Virus record (IMG/VR): IMGVR_UViG_3300031885_000041
Location: 1-42,477 of that record
Length of the DNA: 42,477 nucleotides
Source of the DNA: a virus
Direction: 5' to 3' (one strand)
A program made the position numbers and the translations under genes. The notes beneath the pieces are model-generated. The model ran no database searches, was not told the origin of the DNA, and saw only the letters and a program-made list of their open reading frames with translations. Positions 18,401 through 25,317 of this stretch are shown in pieces; position 1 is the stretch's first letter; every line of letters starts with the position of its first letter.

Positions 18401-18525
18401 ATAGTGCCTCTGTTAATCTCTTCTTCAATTGCTCCCTTCCTATAATCAGACAAACCACCAGCCAATTTTGGAGAAACCCTAATAATTTGGGGCCCGGTTG
18501 GTCTTGCGACTCTTCTTGACATCAT
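15409..18525 (-). CDS. Portal protein interrupted by an intein
   Basis: 1038 residues before splicing; removing residues 356-720 leaves a 673-residue portal, a normal size for large phages. The portal forms the dodecameric ring through which DNA enters the head. Evidence: residues 155-355 match the N-terminal portal region (FFLLHPIVRNVITLHATYPI, GDLALEHWKMGEVFPFCEFD), and after the intein come an alpha/beta part (YRATAEDLEYFRQ), MIPPAVIDQESSVYASAS at 807-824 and LEVLRQRYFNFRNMIARWL, typical of this family. The C-terminal 80 residues are Gly/Pro/Met-rich and probably disordered. Its ATG overlaps the TerL stop (AGAGGTGA site), as expected for a TerL-portal pair. An unusually long disordered N terminus (1-150) precedes the core. 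Confidence 0.85.
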   Translation of the reverse strand: MMSRRVARPTGPQIIRVSPKLAGGLSDYRKGAIEEEINRGTIVEGGTYESSHLKRGAMPTPSATDENKISRGAWLSAQDGVSMGNARRSSVTGSNQISPFGAVVHSEAYKQQMSENIRAESIRKIAASVGTSGGGAATSSGSSVERLAPEVYSPLFTMANLNLPRDRTTVNAWIRNFFLLHPIVRNVITLHATYPISKINLKCHDPKVRVFFEDMMEEADALTMLGDLALEHWKMGEVFPFCEFDEGTGKWSRFIIQNPDYIHVKKAVLGGEPLISLRPDQVLQRLVLSNNPADVQLRQQIPPNIIHAVRTGQDIRLDNFNVSHLKMLSSPYDVRGTSIIVSAFKDLMLYDKLRECYSTDTEVLTKDGFKFYDEVTDDDVIGTFNSNTNQLEYQKPVDRFKKHYDGDMYRFSGKKIDMLVTPGHRMWLAQSRSHGNGYHNFDFIEAQNIKKGYFYKTRCVVDWQGKEISEVDVCGYKIPAEDYMKILGHLVAEGCISYNTSTYQYGVGCNQSVKSEHIDSIRNSMTMLAGYCDKHLGIRFSENTRGFSLNNHCSMENWKISNKALSNHFADEIGTNSHNKHLPQWVKELSPELLDILLTALSEGDARINPSKYGTSSIGYRYSTISKQLADDIQEIAFKCGYAPLVDRAKNGQGKLYWSVAWSNTVYGCFPIIYGNRKDSGNGGGATFRKTPYSGEVFCFEVPNGLFVTRRNGKITIQGNCKYAQADGLVNPITIVKVGGTGDGDYRATAEDLEYFRQMLEEAQYDKDFKLVTHAGVDITRVGASGQVLEISEDMNLIIKNIYTALMIPPAVIDQESSVYASASIGLEVLRQRYFNFRNMIARWLTNKVFAPISEVQGFFEYKDGKKRLIVPEVEWNQMNLYDLSDYIQNITGLVGSKQASVQTLYRSLGLNYDDEKVKMRQERIDTAIVQREEQALATMSLSELRALDPEKPISEPAGEQQPEGGAGMAMPPEAGGLAGAPGGGGMPPMGGGGLGGGLPELAPPPAPGGAPGAGAPEIPGGTPPLGPGAGAGGSPGV
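16366..17460 (-). mobile_element. Intein with LAGLIDADG homing endonuclease inside the portal gene
   Basis: 365 residues in frame. It begins at Cys356 (CYSTDTEVLTKDGFKFY, block A), has block B VTPGHRMW with the conserved T and H at about 421-424, two LAGLIDADG-type helices (ILGHLVAEGC near 486-495 and LLTALSEGDAR near 597-607), block F SGEVFCFEVPNGLFVTR, and ends ITIQGN at 720 before the +1 Cys721. The residue before the terminal Asn is Gly where most inteins have His. That is tolerated in some families but can slow C-terminal cleavage. Both endonuclease motifs keep an acidic residue, so the element may still be able to home. Confidence 0.92.
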
Positions 18526-20378
18526 TCACCTCTAAGCTTTGGCACATATGCCAATATGGGTTTGGGGAGTCTACCACCACTTGGTGTGTTTTGATTCACC
18601 CTAAATCCGCAGGTTTTATCAAATTTATATGCCAGATAAGCATATATTAAAGCCATAAAACCATCATTCTGTTCCTTTCCTTTTACATACATTTGGTATG
18701 GCATTCCGTTTCTAATTGTTGTTCTACTTTCCATTGAACAACAATGTCTCACAAACCAGGCCAACCGTTCATAGCTTACCCAAGGGAAACGAATCTGTCC
18801 GTGACGCAACAGATTGAATACCTCATTGATAATTCTATCCTTTTCTACAACTATTTCAAGCTCTTCTTTATTATATTTTACTCCTCCAGATACAGTTGGA
18901 GCATTTCTTACAGTTTTAAACTTTTCCCCATAGATTCTCTTGAGTTCGCCCGATAGATCTTCGGCGAATCCAATGTCGCCCATCGCCGACCTAACGCTAT
19001 ACACACGAAACATCCTTTCCACGAATTCCTTTTTCGATTCGAGATCAATTCTTTTGAGCCGTTCGACATACTCCACGCTGAATCTTTCTTGGTGATCGAC
19101 AGATAAGACACAACCCGCGCAAAAAGATTGTCCACGTTTTATGCCGTCCATATCAGGCTTGCCACCCCAATCTACTCCAAAATATGTTATTTTAGCATCT
19201 TTTTCAATTGATTTGGCCATTGGCCTATCTGCATCACGACATGCTTTATAGATTTCCTCAAAGGTAATTGGCATACCCTGGCCAGAGTGAAATTCTCCAA
19301 GAATCTCATTGTTCCAAATAATCTCGGAGTTAAGTGGGTTGCTATCTGGTTTCTGCTTTGCGATGATTTCTTTAGTGAATTCAGGGATAAAAAGCTGATT
19401 ATAATGAAAACCCACAAAATCTGCATTTTCTCTACCAGGAGATGGAATCCATTTCCCTCTCTCAATCGCCTCAACCTTATCCTGTTCACAGCCACAAGTT
19501 GGACATTTTACTACATTACCATAAAGCCATATCTCTTTTTCCCACTTGTCTGATTCGGGCGTATAAAGAAGAAAGTAATTTTTACACTCAACACAGCCAA
19601 GATAAAATCTTCTCTGATCCGATTGTTCCCACATACGATGAAATAAGGTGCCTTTTTGTCGCGGTGTGCCAAAATACACCTGAACCCCACCAGGTTGCGG
19701 GCCGTGTTGTGCACGAGTTAAACATTTAATGGCTTTGGCAATTGCTACTTCAGTCATATCTTGAACTTCATCGCAAAACAATATATCAAAAGTACGACCA
19801 AGAACCCTTGTTCCTTCATTACCCAATGATTCGCACCACAAGGTATTTCCATTTTTGAACTGTTTATAATACAAACTATCCGTGGCTTCCCTCTTACTAT
19901 CTTTCTGTGCCACAATAAATGGTTTAAGCTTACCAGGATTTCTTTTATCTTCAAAATCAGGAACTTCAGCAGATCCATTGATCATCTTTTCTAACTTATC
20001 TTTAGAAAAGGCATGCATAATCTCAAGCTGTGGAAACGCATGCATTACTCTTACTGGCGGAATACCATTTTTTCCAAATACGCCACTGGCTGTAAAAAAC
20101 AGCTCAAGATTATTTGCGGCTGTTGTTGCAGCAACCTGACGACCCTTAACCATAACAACTGGCTTGCCATTATCAGACATAGAAACATAAGCTATATGTC
20201 TATATATGTCAGCCATCCATTTCCAACCATTTCCGGTTATTTTAAAGGGCCTTCCGTCTAGTGTAAGATAGCTCTCCGCAAACGAGACGGGATCCATCTT
20301 TAGGACTTCCTGTTTCAAGGAATCAAAACTATTTTCGGGGCGCCAGATATCACTGGCCGATAGGGTTTTTAATCTCAT
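18522..20378 (-). CDS. terL: Terminase large subunit (TerL), DNA-packaging ATPase-nuclease
   Basis: 618 residues. The motor ATPase part has an unusual Walker A, VMVKGRQVAATT at 75-86: the position of the usual invariant Lys is Ala, while a Lys (K78) precedes the loop, as in the deviant motif of lambda-type terminases. Walker B is DILFCDEVQD with D203-E204, and motif III is YFGTPRQKG at 235-243. A zinc-binding insert has C262/C265 and C292/C295. The RNase H-like nuclease has acidic residues D403 (FGVDWGG), D468 (MGDIGF) and D572 (EQNDGF). It cuts concatemeric DNA and pumps it into the head through the portal, encoded next in the operon. The start lacks a clear Shine-Dalgarno sequence. Confidence 0.92.
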   Translation of the reverse strand: MRLKTLSASDIWRPENSFDSLKQEVLKMDPVSFAESYLTLDGRPFKITGNGWKWMADIYRHIAYVSMSDNGKPVVMVKGRQVAATTAANNLELFFTASGVFGKNGIPPVRVMHAFPQLEIMHAFSKDKLEKMINGSAEVPDFEDKRNPGKLKPFIVAQKDSKREATDSLYYKQFKNGNTLWCESLGNEGTRVLGRTFDILFCDEVQDMTEVAIAKAIKCLTRAQHGPQPGGVQVYFGTPRQKGTLFHRMWEQSDQRRFYLGCVECKNYFLLYTPESDKWEKEIWLYGNVVKCPTCGCEQDKVEAIERGKWIPSPGRENADFVGFHYNQLFIPEFTKEIIAKQKPDSNPLNSEIIWNNEILGEFHSGQGMPITFEEIYKACRDADRPMAKSIEKDAKITYFGVDWGGKPDMDGIKRGQSFCAGCVLSVDHQERFSVEYVERLKRIDLESKKEFVERMFRVYSVRSAMGDIGFAEDLSGELKRIYGEKFKTVRNAPTVSGGVKYNKEELEIVVEKDRIINEVFNLLRHGQIRFPWVSYERLAWFVRHCCSMESRTTIRNGMPYQMYVKGKEQNDGFMALIYAYLAYKFDKTCGFRVNQNTPSGGRLPKPILAYVPKLRGE

Positions 20379-20390
20379 AATCTATCAAAT

Positions 20391-21527
20391 TTACCTTTTA
20401 GGTGCCGGAGAGTGAAATATTTCGTTATTATCACTATCACCTTCTGTAACTACAAACACAGCATAACCCATTCCAGCAAGTTCATCTCCCGCGTCGGGAA
20501 GATCCCTTTTTTCTTTTTTGAGGCACCTTTTAATATATTTGCCCAAATCTTCATCATGGACATCTATTTCCTCACGACGCTCATCCTGTAACATCTTTAG
20601 GATAGCAGGAAAGTCTACATGACCTTCACGAGATTTACACAAATTGTCTATAAAGATTTTGACTTTTGGATACTTTTTCAATGCTTTGGGAAGTGATACT
20701 TCTTCTTCCACTTCTTTTGCCACTTTTCTGATATGTCTGTCCATAATATTAGCACTAACAAAATCACCATCATCCTCAAAAGCATTTGCTAATGACACGA
20801 GGGTGTTGATAATTTCAGCTTTACTTTTCTTATCCTTTTCCATTTTTGATTCCATATCTTCCAAAAAATCATAATACTTTTCATGCTCAGTTAGATGATC
20901 CTTCGCAATCTCCTTTCTAATAGCCTTATCAGGCGTATGTTCCTTTTCCACTTTAACACCCTTTTCAATCTGCTTTTTATCAAAATCCGAATCGGGACAG
21001 CCATCTGCCAGTCCACCAGAAAGTTTATCATTAGCCTCATTCTGCATTTTTTGATTTACTATGTGTGTAACCATCCTATCAACATATTTTGAAAATGTCA
21101 AATTTGGTTCTTTTTCTTTTGCCACATCAAATTCAGCATCTAATGTTATGTGAAATTCTGAATCCGATTCATAAGTTTTCATCACATTGTCAAATAATTG
21201 CCGATGTTTGTGAATATCCATTACGCCTGTTTGTGTAAGTTCATCATCAAATTCTTCCTGTGAGCCTTGTGAAAGTTTAGCACCGGCACTCTTTTCGGGC
21301 TGGCCGTCATTTTGTTCAGACTGTCCCAAAACAACATCTAAGCCAATGCGTTCGCGCAACTCTCTGACACGCGCCTCAACACTATGTTTATCTTCCTTTA
21401 TCTTAAAAAGGCTCTTAATGTCATCAAAATTCCCGCCCTTTTCAAGCTCGCGGTCGGCGAAGTCCCTGAGCCAATCAGACTGGACGGCTGGGCGCATATA
21501 TTCGTAATCGTTTCGATTAAATGACAT
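20391..21527 (-). CDS. Hypothetical virion-block protein with helical hairpin motif
   Basis: 378 residues, AGGAG site. It is strongly acidic and helical and not recognised. N-terminal MSFNRNDYEYMRPAVQSDWL is followed by coiled-coil-like segments. Residues 240-270 carry the recurring hairpin (core LANAFEDDGDFVSANIMDRH). The C-terminal part (KALKKYPKVKIFIDNLCKSR) looks like a small globular helical domain. It lies immediately upstream of terL. No enzyme motif seen. Confidence 0.7.
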   Translation of the reverse strand: MSFNRNDYEYMRPAVQSDWLRDFADRELEKGGNFDDIKSLFKIKEDKHSVEARVRELRERIGLDVVLGQSEQNDGQPEKSAGAKLSQGSQEEFDDELTQTGVMDIHKHRQLFDNVMKTYESDSEFHITLDAEFDVAKEKEPNLTFSKYVDRMVTHIVNQKMQNEANDKLSGGLADGCPDSDFDKKQIEKGVKVEKEHTPDKAIRKEIAKDHLTEHEKYYDFLEDMESKMEKDKKSKAEIINTLVSLANAFEDDGDFVSANIMDRHIRKVAKEVEEEVSLPKALKKYPKVKIFIDNLCKSREGHVDFPAILKMLQDERREEIDVHDEDLGKYIKRCLKKEKRDLPDAGDELAGMGYAVFVVTEGDSDNNEIFHSPAPKR

Positions 21528-21560
21528 ATCAGACTCCTATTCAAATTTACTTAAATGTTT

Positions 21561-22403
21561 TTAGGCGTGGTAATTCGCAGTCCATTCGCCACCTTCTTCG
21601 GATTTCGAGGTATCGACTTTTTCATCACCAATGCGAAGCCTATCCTGAAATGTTGGATAACCAAAATCATTTAGAATTTGAAAAATAGCCACTTCCTCTC
21701 TTGGCGTAAAATCATATTTCTTTTTTGCTTTTTCATATAATTCGTCCATATTACGCCCGCCAGAAACCACGCCATTAATTAAGGCACGAACTATTGAACT
21801 TTCAAATTCTGATATTTGTACTTGAATGCCTGTAAAAGTGGGCGTATTAGCCTCTTTTACAAGCCCGTCACCCATCTCATCCTCACTATGCCGGCGCATC
21901 TTTTTACGGTTCTTTTTAAGACTATCAAGACTTTCCAATCCCATTTCAAGCTCATCAATGCATTGCTCAATAAACTTGCGTGCCTTATCCACATGATTTG
22001 CATCAAGGACATCATCATAATCTTCTCTTAATGCCTGGGAGACATAATTGTTGAGCTTGTTATATTGCCCAAGAGTGCGCTCCATAAGAGCCTGGTTGCC
22101 TCTTGTGGTATTTGGCTTTGGAATCCTAGCCAGATCATCCATCAAGAATTGTGTAAAATGTTTAGGTTCTTTAGTATTTCGCCATCCACCCTCATTGGCC
22201 ATTTGTTTGGGTTGTTCCTTACCAGCTGGCATAATTTGAGGCTTCTGTTCACCTGCAGGCTGTGTCTTTGGAGGTGGTGGAAACACATTGGGCGGAATTG
22301 GCAATTCAAGATCACCCTCAGCGACAGAAATAAGCTCCCTAGCCGATCCATCATAAATTTGTTCGTCTTCAGCCACGGTGAAGATCCCTTCTTCTTTTGC
22401 CAT
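21561..22403 (-). CDS. Hypothetical virion-block protein
   Basis: 280 residues with a strong GGAGGAG site. Residues 30-75 are Pro/Gln-rich and disordered (PPNVFPPPPKTQPAGEQKP). Residues 85-175 are helical, rich in Asp, Glu and Lys, and suggest a coiled coil. The C-terminal 100 residues hold a helical globular part (MDELYEKAKKKYDFTPREEV). PAGEQ is also found at the start of the portal's disordered tail, possibly by chance. Its ATG overlaps the stop of the upstream gene. No function is evident. Confidence 0.65.
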   Translation of the reverse strand: MAKEEGIFTVAEDEQIYDGSARELISVAEGDLELPIPPNVFPPPPKTQPAGEQKPQIMPAGKEQPKQMANEGGWRNTKEPKHFTQFLMDDLARIPKPNTTRGNQALMERTLGQYNKLNNYVSQALREDYDDVLDANHVDKARKFIEQCIDELEMGLESLDSLKKNRKKMRRHSEDEMGDGLVKEANTPTFTGIQVQISEFESSIVRALINGVVSGGRNMDELYEKAKKKYDFTPREEVAIFQILNDFGYPTFQDRLRIGDEKVDTSKSEEGGEWTANYHA

Positions 22404-22600
22404 TATAAGTCTCCTCCATTATGCAAATGATCTTTTCTTTCTAGTTTTTCAATAATGGCGCTGATTCTAAACATCACATTGTCATTCGCCGTTATTAGAT
22501 TATCTATATGTTTACTTAAGATTTTTTCAAAATACTTAATACTAAAAAAACTCTTCATATTTGCATACGATTTGTTTTTAATTTCCATCTCGGCGGACAT
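22403..22600 (-). CDS. Small hypothetical protein
   Basis: 65 residues. It is supported as a gene by a perfect AGGAGG site and by tight packing between two genes in the same direction. The protein is mostly helical (YFEKILSKHIDNLITANDNV) with no membrane segment or Cys motif. Function unknown. Confidence 0.6.
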   Translation of the reverse strand: MSAEMEIKNKSYANMKSFFSIKYFEKILSKHIDNLITANDNVMFRISAIIEKLERKDHLHNGGDL

Positions 22601-22615
22601 ATAATTCCTCCTACA

Positions 22616-23062
22616 CTAATTGGATATTCTATCCAACTTAGCAACCAAGTCACCAAGGCGCTGCATTAAAAGCATCTGAGATGAAATAAGTTCTGTCATT
22701 TTTTCGAACAGCACTGCCTGACCAGATTTGATTTCATCAATACGATCTTCAGAATTTGCCATACAATTATTCATCCCCCTTATCAGTGAAAGCATTTCTC
22801 GTGGAACATACCACAGTGGCATGTGATTCTCGTCATACACCGCATGTAACATATGAATCTCTTTTGTGAGTTTATGAATTTCTTCTAGTTGTGCAACCTG
22901 TTCCTGACGAAGAACATTTCTAGATTGTGCGTCAGAAAGGGCATCAGACCTATTATTTTTGCTATTCCGTTTAGATATGAAATATTCCACCGTTTTTATT
23001 AGCGCCCAGGCCATTCCAACAAACAAAGCTGTCAATGCGGATCCCGAAAGTGAAAGTTCCAT
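22616..23062 (-). CDS. Membrane-anchored coiled-coil protein
   Basis: 148 residues. One hydrophobic segment at about 5-25 (ALTALFVGMAWALIKTV) is followed by a basic stretch KRNSKNNR, then a long heptad-like helix (QEQVAQLEEIHKLTKEIHML) and a second helix ending near the C terminus. This gives a single-pass protein with most of the chain on one side. Small phage proteins of this shape include holins, spanin-like proteins and tail-associated membrane proteins; nothing here distinguishes among them. No lysis enzyme is adjacent. Confidence 0.6.
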   Translation of the reverse strand: MELSLSGSALTALFVGMAWALIKTVEYFISKRNSKNNRSDALSDAQSRNVLRQEQVAQLEEIHKLTKEIHMLHAVYDENHMPLWYVPREMLSLIRGMNNCMANSEDRIDEIKSGQAVLFEKMTELISSQMLLMQRLGDLVAKLDRISN

Positions 23063-23065
23063 AAT

Positions 23066-23728
23066 TTACCTATTTTTCCTCGGATTGTACTTTTGTACTA
23101 AATCCATCATTTTAGAATTATCAAGTTTACCGTTATCATAATACTCCTGTCTGCAACGCCCTAATAAGTCTTTTAAATTCAGGAATTCCTCTTCATCTAG
23201 CTCCTCGTGTGCAAGTGTTTTCTCAACTATGCCACGCAAACACTCATCTCCCTGTGTTGCGTTTTTTACAATAGATTGCAGATTATCTCTTCCCACCAAT
23301 GAGAACAACCCGTAAGGAATATTACGCATTGGCATATTATCACTATACATACCTAGTGGAAACGCGTGTAGTCCGTCCGCACCCATTCCAGAAAATGTTT
23401 GTGTATACATCGGACTGCCCTCAAAAGCAGGAGCGTGCTGACCAGCCCCATTATCGCCAAAGTCGCAATTGACCGCCCCAGTCTGTTCCACTACATTTGC
23501 GGCATAAAGACAACGCTCGTTATTTCTATAATACACATAGATTCTTTTATTAGCTTTTTCTACACGCTCTCTAGCATCTTGTGATACAGTCCCCAATGGA
23601 CACATATTTAAAGTGGTGTTACCAGCATGCAAACAACCCTCTGGAATTGGAAGATTGAATGGACACAGCTTTTCACTCTTGTCGGATTTTATCCATGCAC
23701 ACTTAGTTACACATCCACATCGAATCAT
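23066..23728 (-). CDS. Cysteine-rich hypothetical protein
   Basis: 220 residues. The first 45 residues contain six Cys (positions 4, 6, 10, 22, 32, 43), ending in MCPLG, and probably bind zinc. The middle is Gly/Met-rich with few predicted helices (GMGADGLHAFPLGMYSDNMP), and the C-terminal 60 residues are helical and acidic (EELDEEEFLNLKDLLGR). Start codon directly abuts the upstream stop (TAAATG). Position within the packaging operon suggests a virion component; function not recognised. Confidence 0.65.
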   Translation of the reverse strand: MIRCGCVTKCAWIKSDKSEKLCPFNLPIPEGCLHAGNTTLNMCPLGTVSQDARERVEKANKRIYVYYRNNERCLYAANVVEQTGAVNCDFGDNGAGQHAPAFEGSPMYTQTFSGMGADGLHAFPLGMYSDNMPMRNIPYGLFSLVGRDNLQSIVKNATQGDECLRGIVEKTLAHEELDEEEFLNLKDLLGRCRQEYYDNGKLDNSKMMDLVQKYNPRKNR

Positions 23729-24538
23729 TTACTTTTTTTTCTCCGACTGCTTTCGCTTTCTTCTACCCTTCCCCTTTCGCATTTCCTGCCAATAGGAAAT
23801 GAAATCATTGACCGCATTTAAGGCACCATCCGAAGCATCATTCTTCCCTCTCATATGCTTGTGCCATTTTTTTATGAAATCTTTAATGTCTTTGAATTTG
23901 TCCATATCACCAGAGTATAAATGTGGTTCCTTTTCAAATTTCTTTGTATCATCTGGTCCAACTGGAACAAAATGTGCCTCAGAAGTAATACCATATTTCT
24001 TTTCAATAAACATCTTAACTTCCTCAGGAGTTACATCACCAGAGTCAATTAATTGGTCCAACATACTAAACACCAAGTCGGAAGCATGTGACTTTTCTTC
24101 GTCAGTTGTTGGGCGTTCCGACTCTTCTATATCTTCTGGCGTCGGTTTATAATCGAAACTTCCTACATCATCAGCGTGTTTCATAAGGGCTTCCAAATAT
24201 ACTATACGCTCTTTAGCATTTTTCGGATTCCACATTTGATTCCTCTCTTTTTGGGTATTTCTGCGCCACTCTACCCATTCACCAATACCACCTGGAAATT
24301 TTTTCATAAACTCTGAAACACTTCCATAATATGGAGAATTTTCATATCCAGCATAATCCATATTAGTTTTCCATGGATTTGGAGTTGTACCGTCATTTAC
24401 GGGCTCCAAATGGGCTATTTTAATGCGACGACTTACAAAAGCCTGAAAATGTGTACACAGCCTTTCCAAACTTTTCGTATCTTGCTGTCGTAACATCACA
24501 TCTGCCAACTTAAGCATCCGCGTTAACGAATTTTCCAT
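23729..24538 (-). CDS. Hypothetical virion-block protein, basic tail
   Basis: 269 residues with AGGAG site. The N terminus (LTRMLKLADVMLRQQDTKSL) is a diverged relative of the helical hairpin found in nearby proteins. Residues 45-80 contain a Tyr/Trp/Gly-rich patch (MDYAGYENSPYYGSVSEFM). Acidic helical segments follow, and the chain ends in a very basic tail (KGKGRRKRKQSEKKK), which could contact nucleic acid. No enzyme family recognised. Confidence 0.68.
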   Translation of the reverse strand: MENSLTRMLKLADVMLRQQDTKSLERLCTHFQAFVSRRIKIAHLEPVNDGTTPNPWKTNMDYAGYENSPYYGSVSEFMKKFPGGIGEWVEWRRNTQKERNQMWNPKNAKERIVYLEALMKHADDVGSFDYKPTPEDIEESERPTTDEEKSHASDLVFSMLDQLIDSGDVTPEEVKMFIEKKYGITSEAHFVPVGPDDTKKFEKEPHLYSGDMDKFKDIKDFIKKWHKHMRGKNDASDGALNAVNDFISYWQEMRKGKGRRKRKQSEKKK

Positions 24539-24547
24539 ATTCGTCTC

Positions 24548-25315
24548 CTATCCCTCTAACAGGTTTTGAATCATGTGCTTTTTGGCTATTTCTGCAGTCA
24601 TGAGCCTGCTCAGGGGAATAATTGGTAGCAGTTTGTATTCGGACAGCATATCCATGGATTTCTGCGAATCCATTCTTAATATCTGGTTAACCTGTTTTTT
24701 AATACTGCTTAGTGGCAGTGTGCTGAGACCACCCCTATATTTAATTATAGCATCCTTTAGTTCTGGATCAACTACCAAATCAAATTTAAGTGCTATCCTC
24801 ACAGCTCTCAAAATTCTGCGAGGGTCGTACCCAATTGTTAATTCTGGATTTACTGGAGTCCTTAAAATTTTGTTTTTTGTATCATCAAAAGCTTTGTTAG
24901 TAATATCAATTGGCTCTTTTGCAAAATCCATAGGTTGTAGAATTGTGTTTATTGTAAAATCCCTACTAAACATTTCTTTTTGCAATGCAGTCAATTCAGA
25001 CATTCCATTTTTAGCAAGTTCTGCCTCTATGCCGGGCAGTATAAAATTGTTGGAAAAATCCAACCTAATGTTTTTAAAATCCAAACTACTATGCCCATCA
25101 TCATATGACCTAAATTGAGCATCAGGCCATTCTTTACTAGCAAGCATTGCGAGGGCAAAAGAACCCTTGTCGCCAGTAGTTATATCTACATCTTTTACCT
25201 GCGTAGCAACACCAAACAACTTATCTCTTGGTAATCCACCAACAACATATGGCTCTAAAAGCCCATTTTTTTTGGCTAGGTCACCCAATGTGTTCAGTAA
25301 CTCCGAAAGCAACAT
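24548..25315 (-). CDS. CCA-adding-enzyme/poly(A)-polymerase-type nucleotidyltransferase, short
   Basis: 255 residues. The head domain is intact: VVGGLPRD at 24-31, metal ligands D42-x-D44 (KDVDI), SRDFTINT at 117-124 and DPRRILRAVRIALKF at 164-178. These are the class II tRNA nucleotidyltransferase motifs, including the region that selects C and A. The chain ends about 75 residues later, so it lacks the HD domain seen in the other copy (at the left edge) and most of the tail that grips tRNA in cellular enzymes (usually 370-450 residues). It may act on tRNA 3' ends or another RNA. It is placed among virion genes with no tRNA gene nearby. The family is firm; the substrate is open. Confidence 0.87.
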   Translation of the reverse strand: MLLSELLNTLGDLAKKNGLLEPYVVGGLPRDKLFGVATQVKDVDITTGDKGSFALAMLASKEWPDAQFRSYDDGHSSLDFKNIRLDFSNNFILPGIEAELAKNGMSELTALQKEMFSRDFTINTILQPMDFAKEPIDITNKAFDDTKNKILRTPVNPELTIGYDPRRILRAVRIALKFDLVVDPELKDAIIKYRGGLSTLPLSSIKKQVNQILRMDSQKSMDMLSEYKLLPIIPLSRLMTAEIAKKHMIQNLLEG

Positions 25316-25317
25316 AA

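Noticed and set aside
24548-25315. tRNA genes near the CCA-adding enzymes
   Set aside because: No cloverleaf or T-loop consensus was seen in the neighbouring gaps, which are too short for a tRNA except 27668-27751, which has none.
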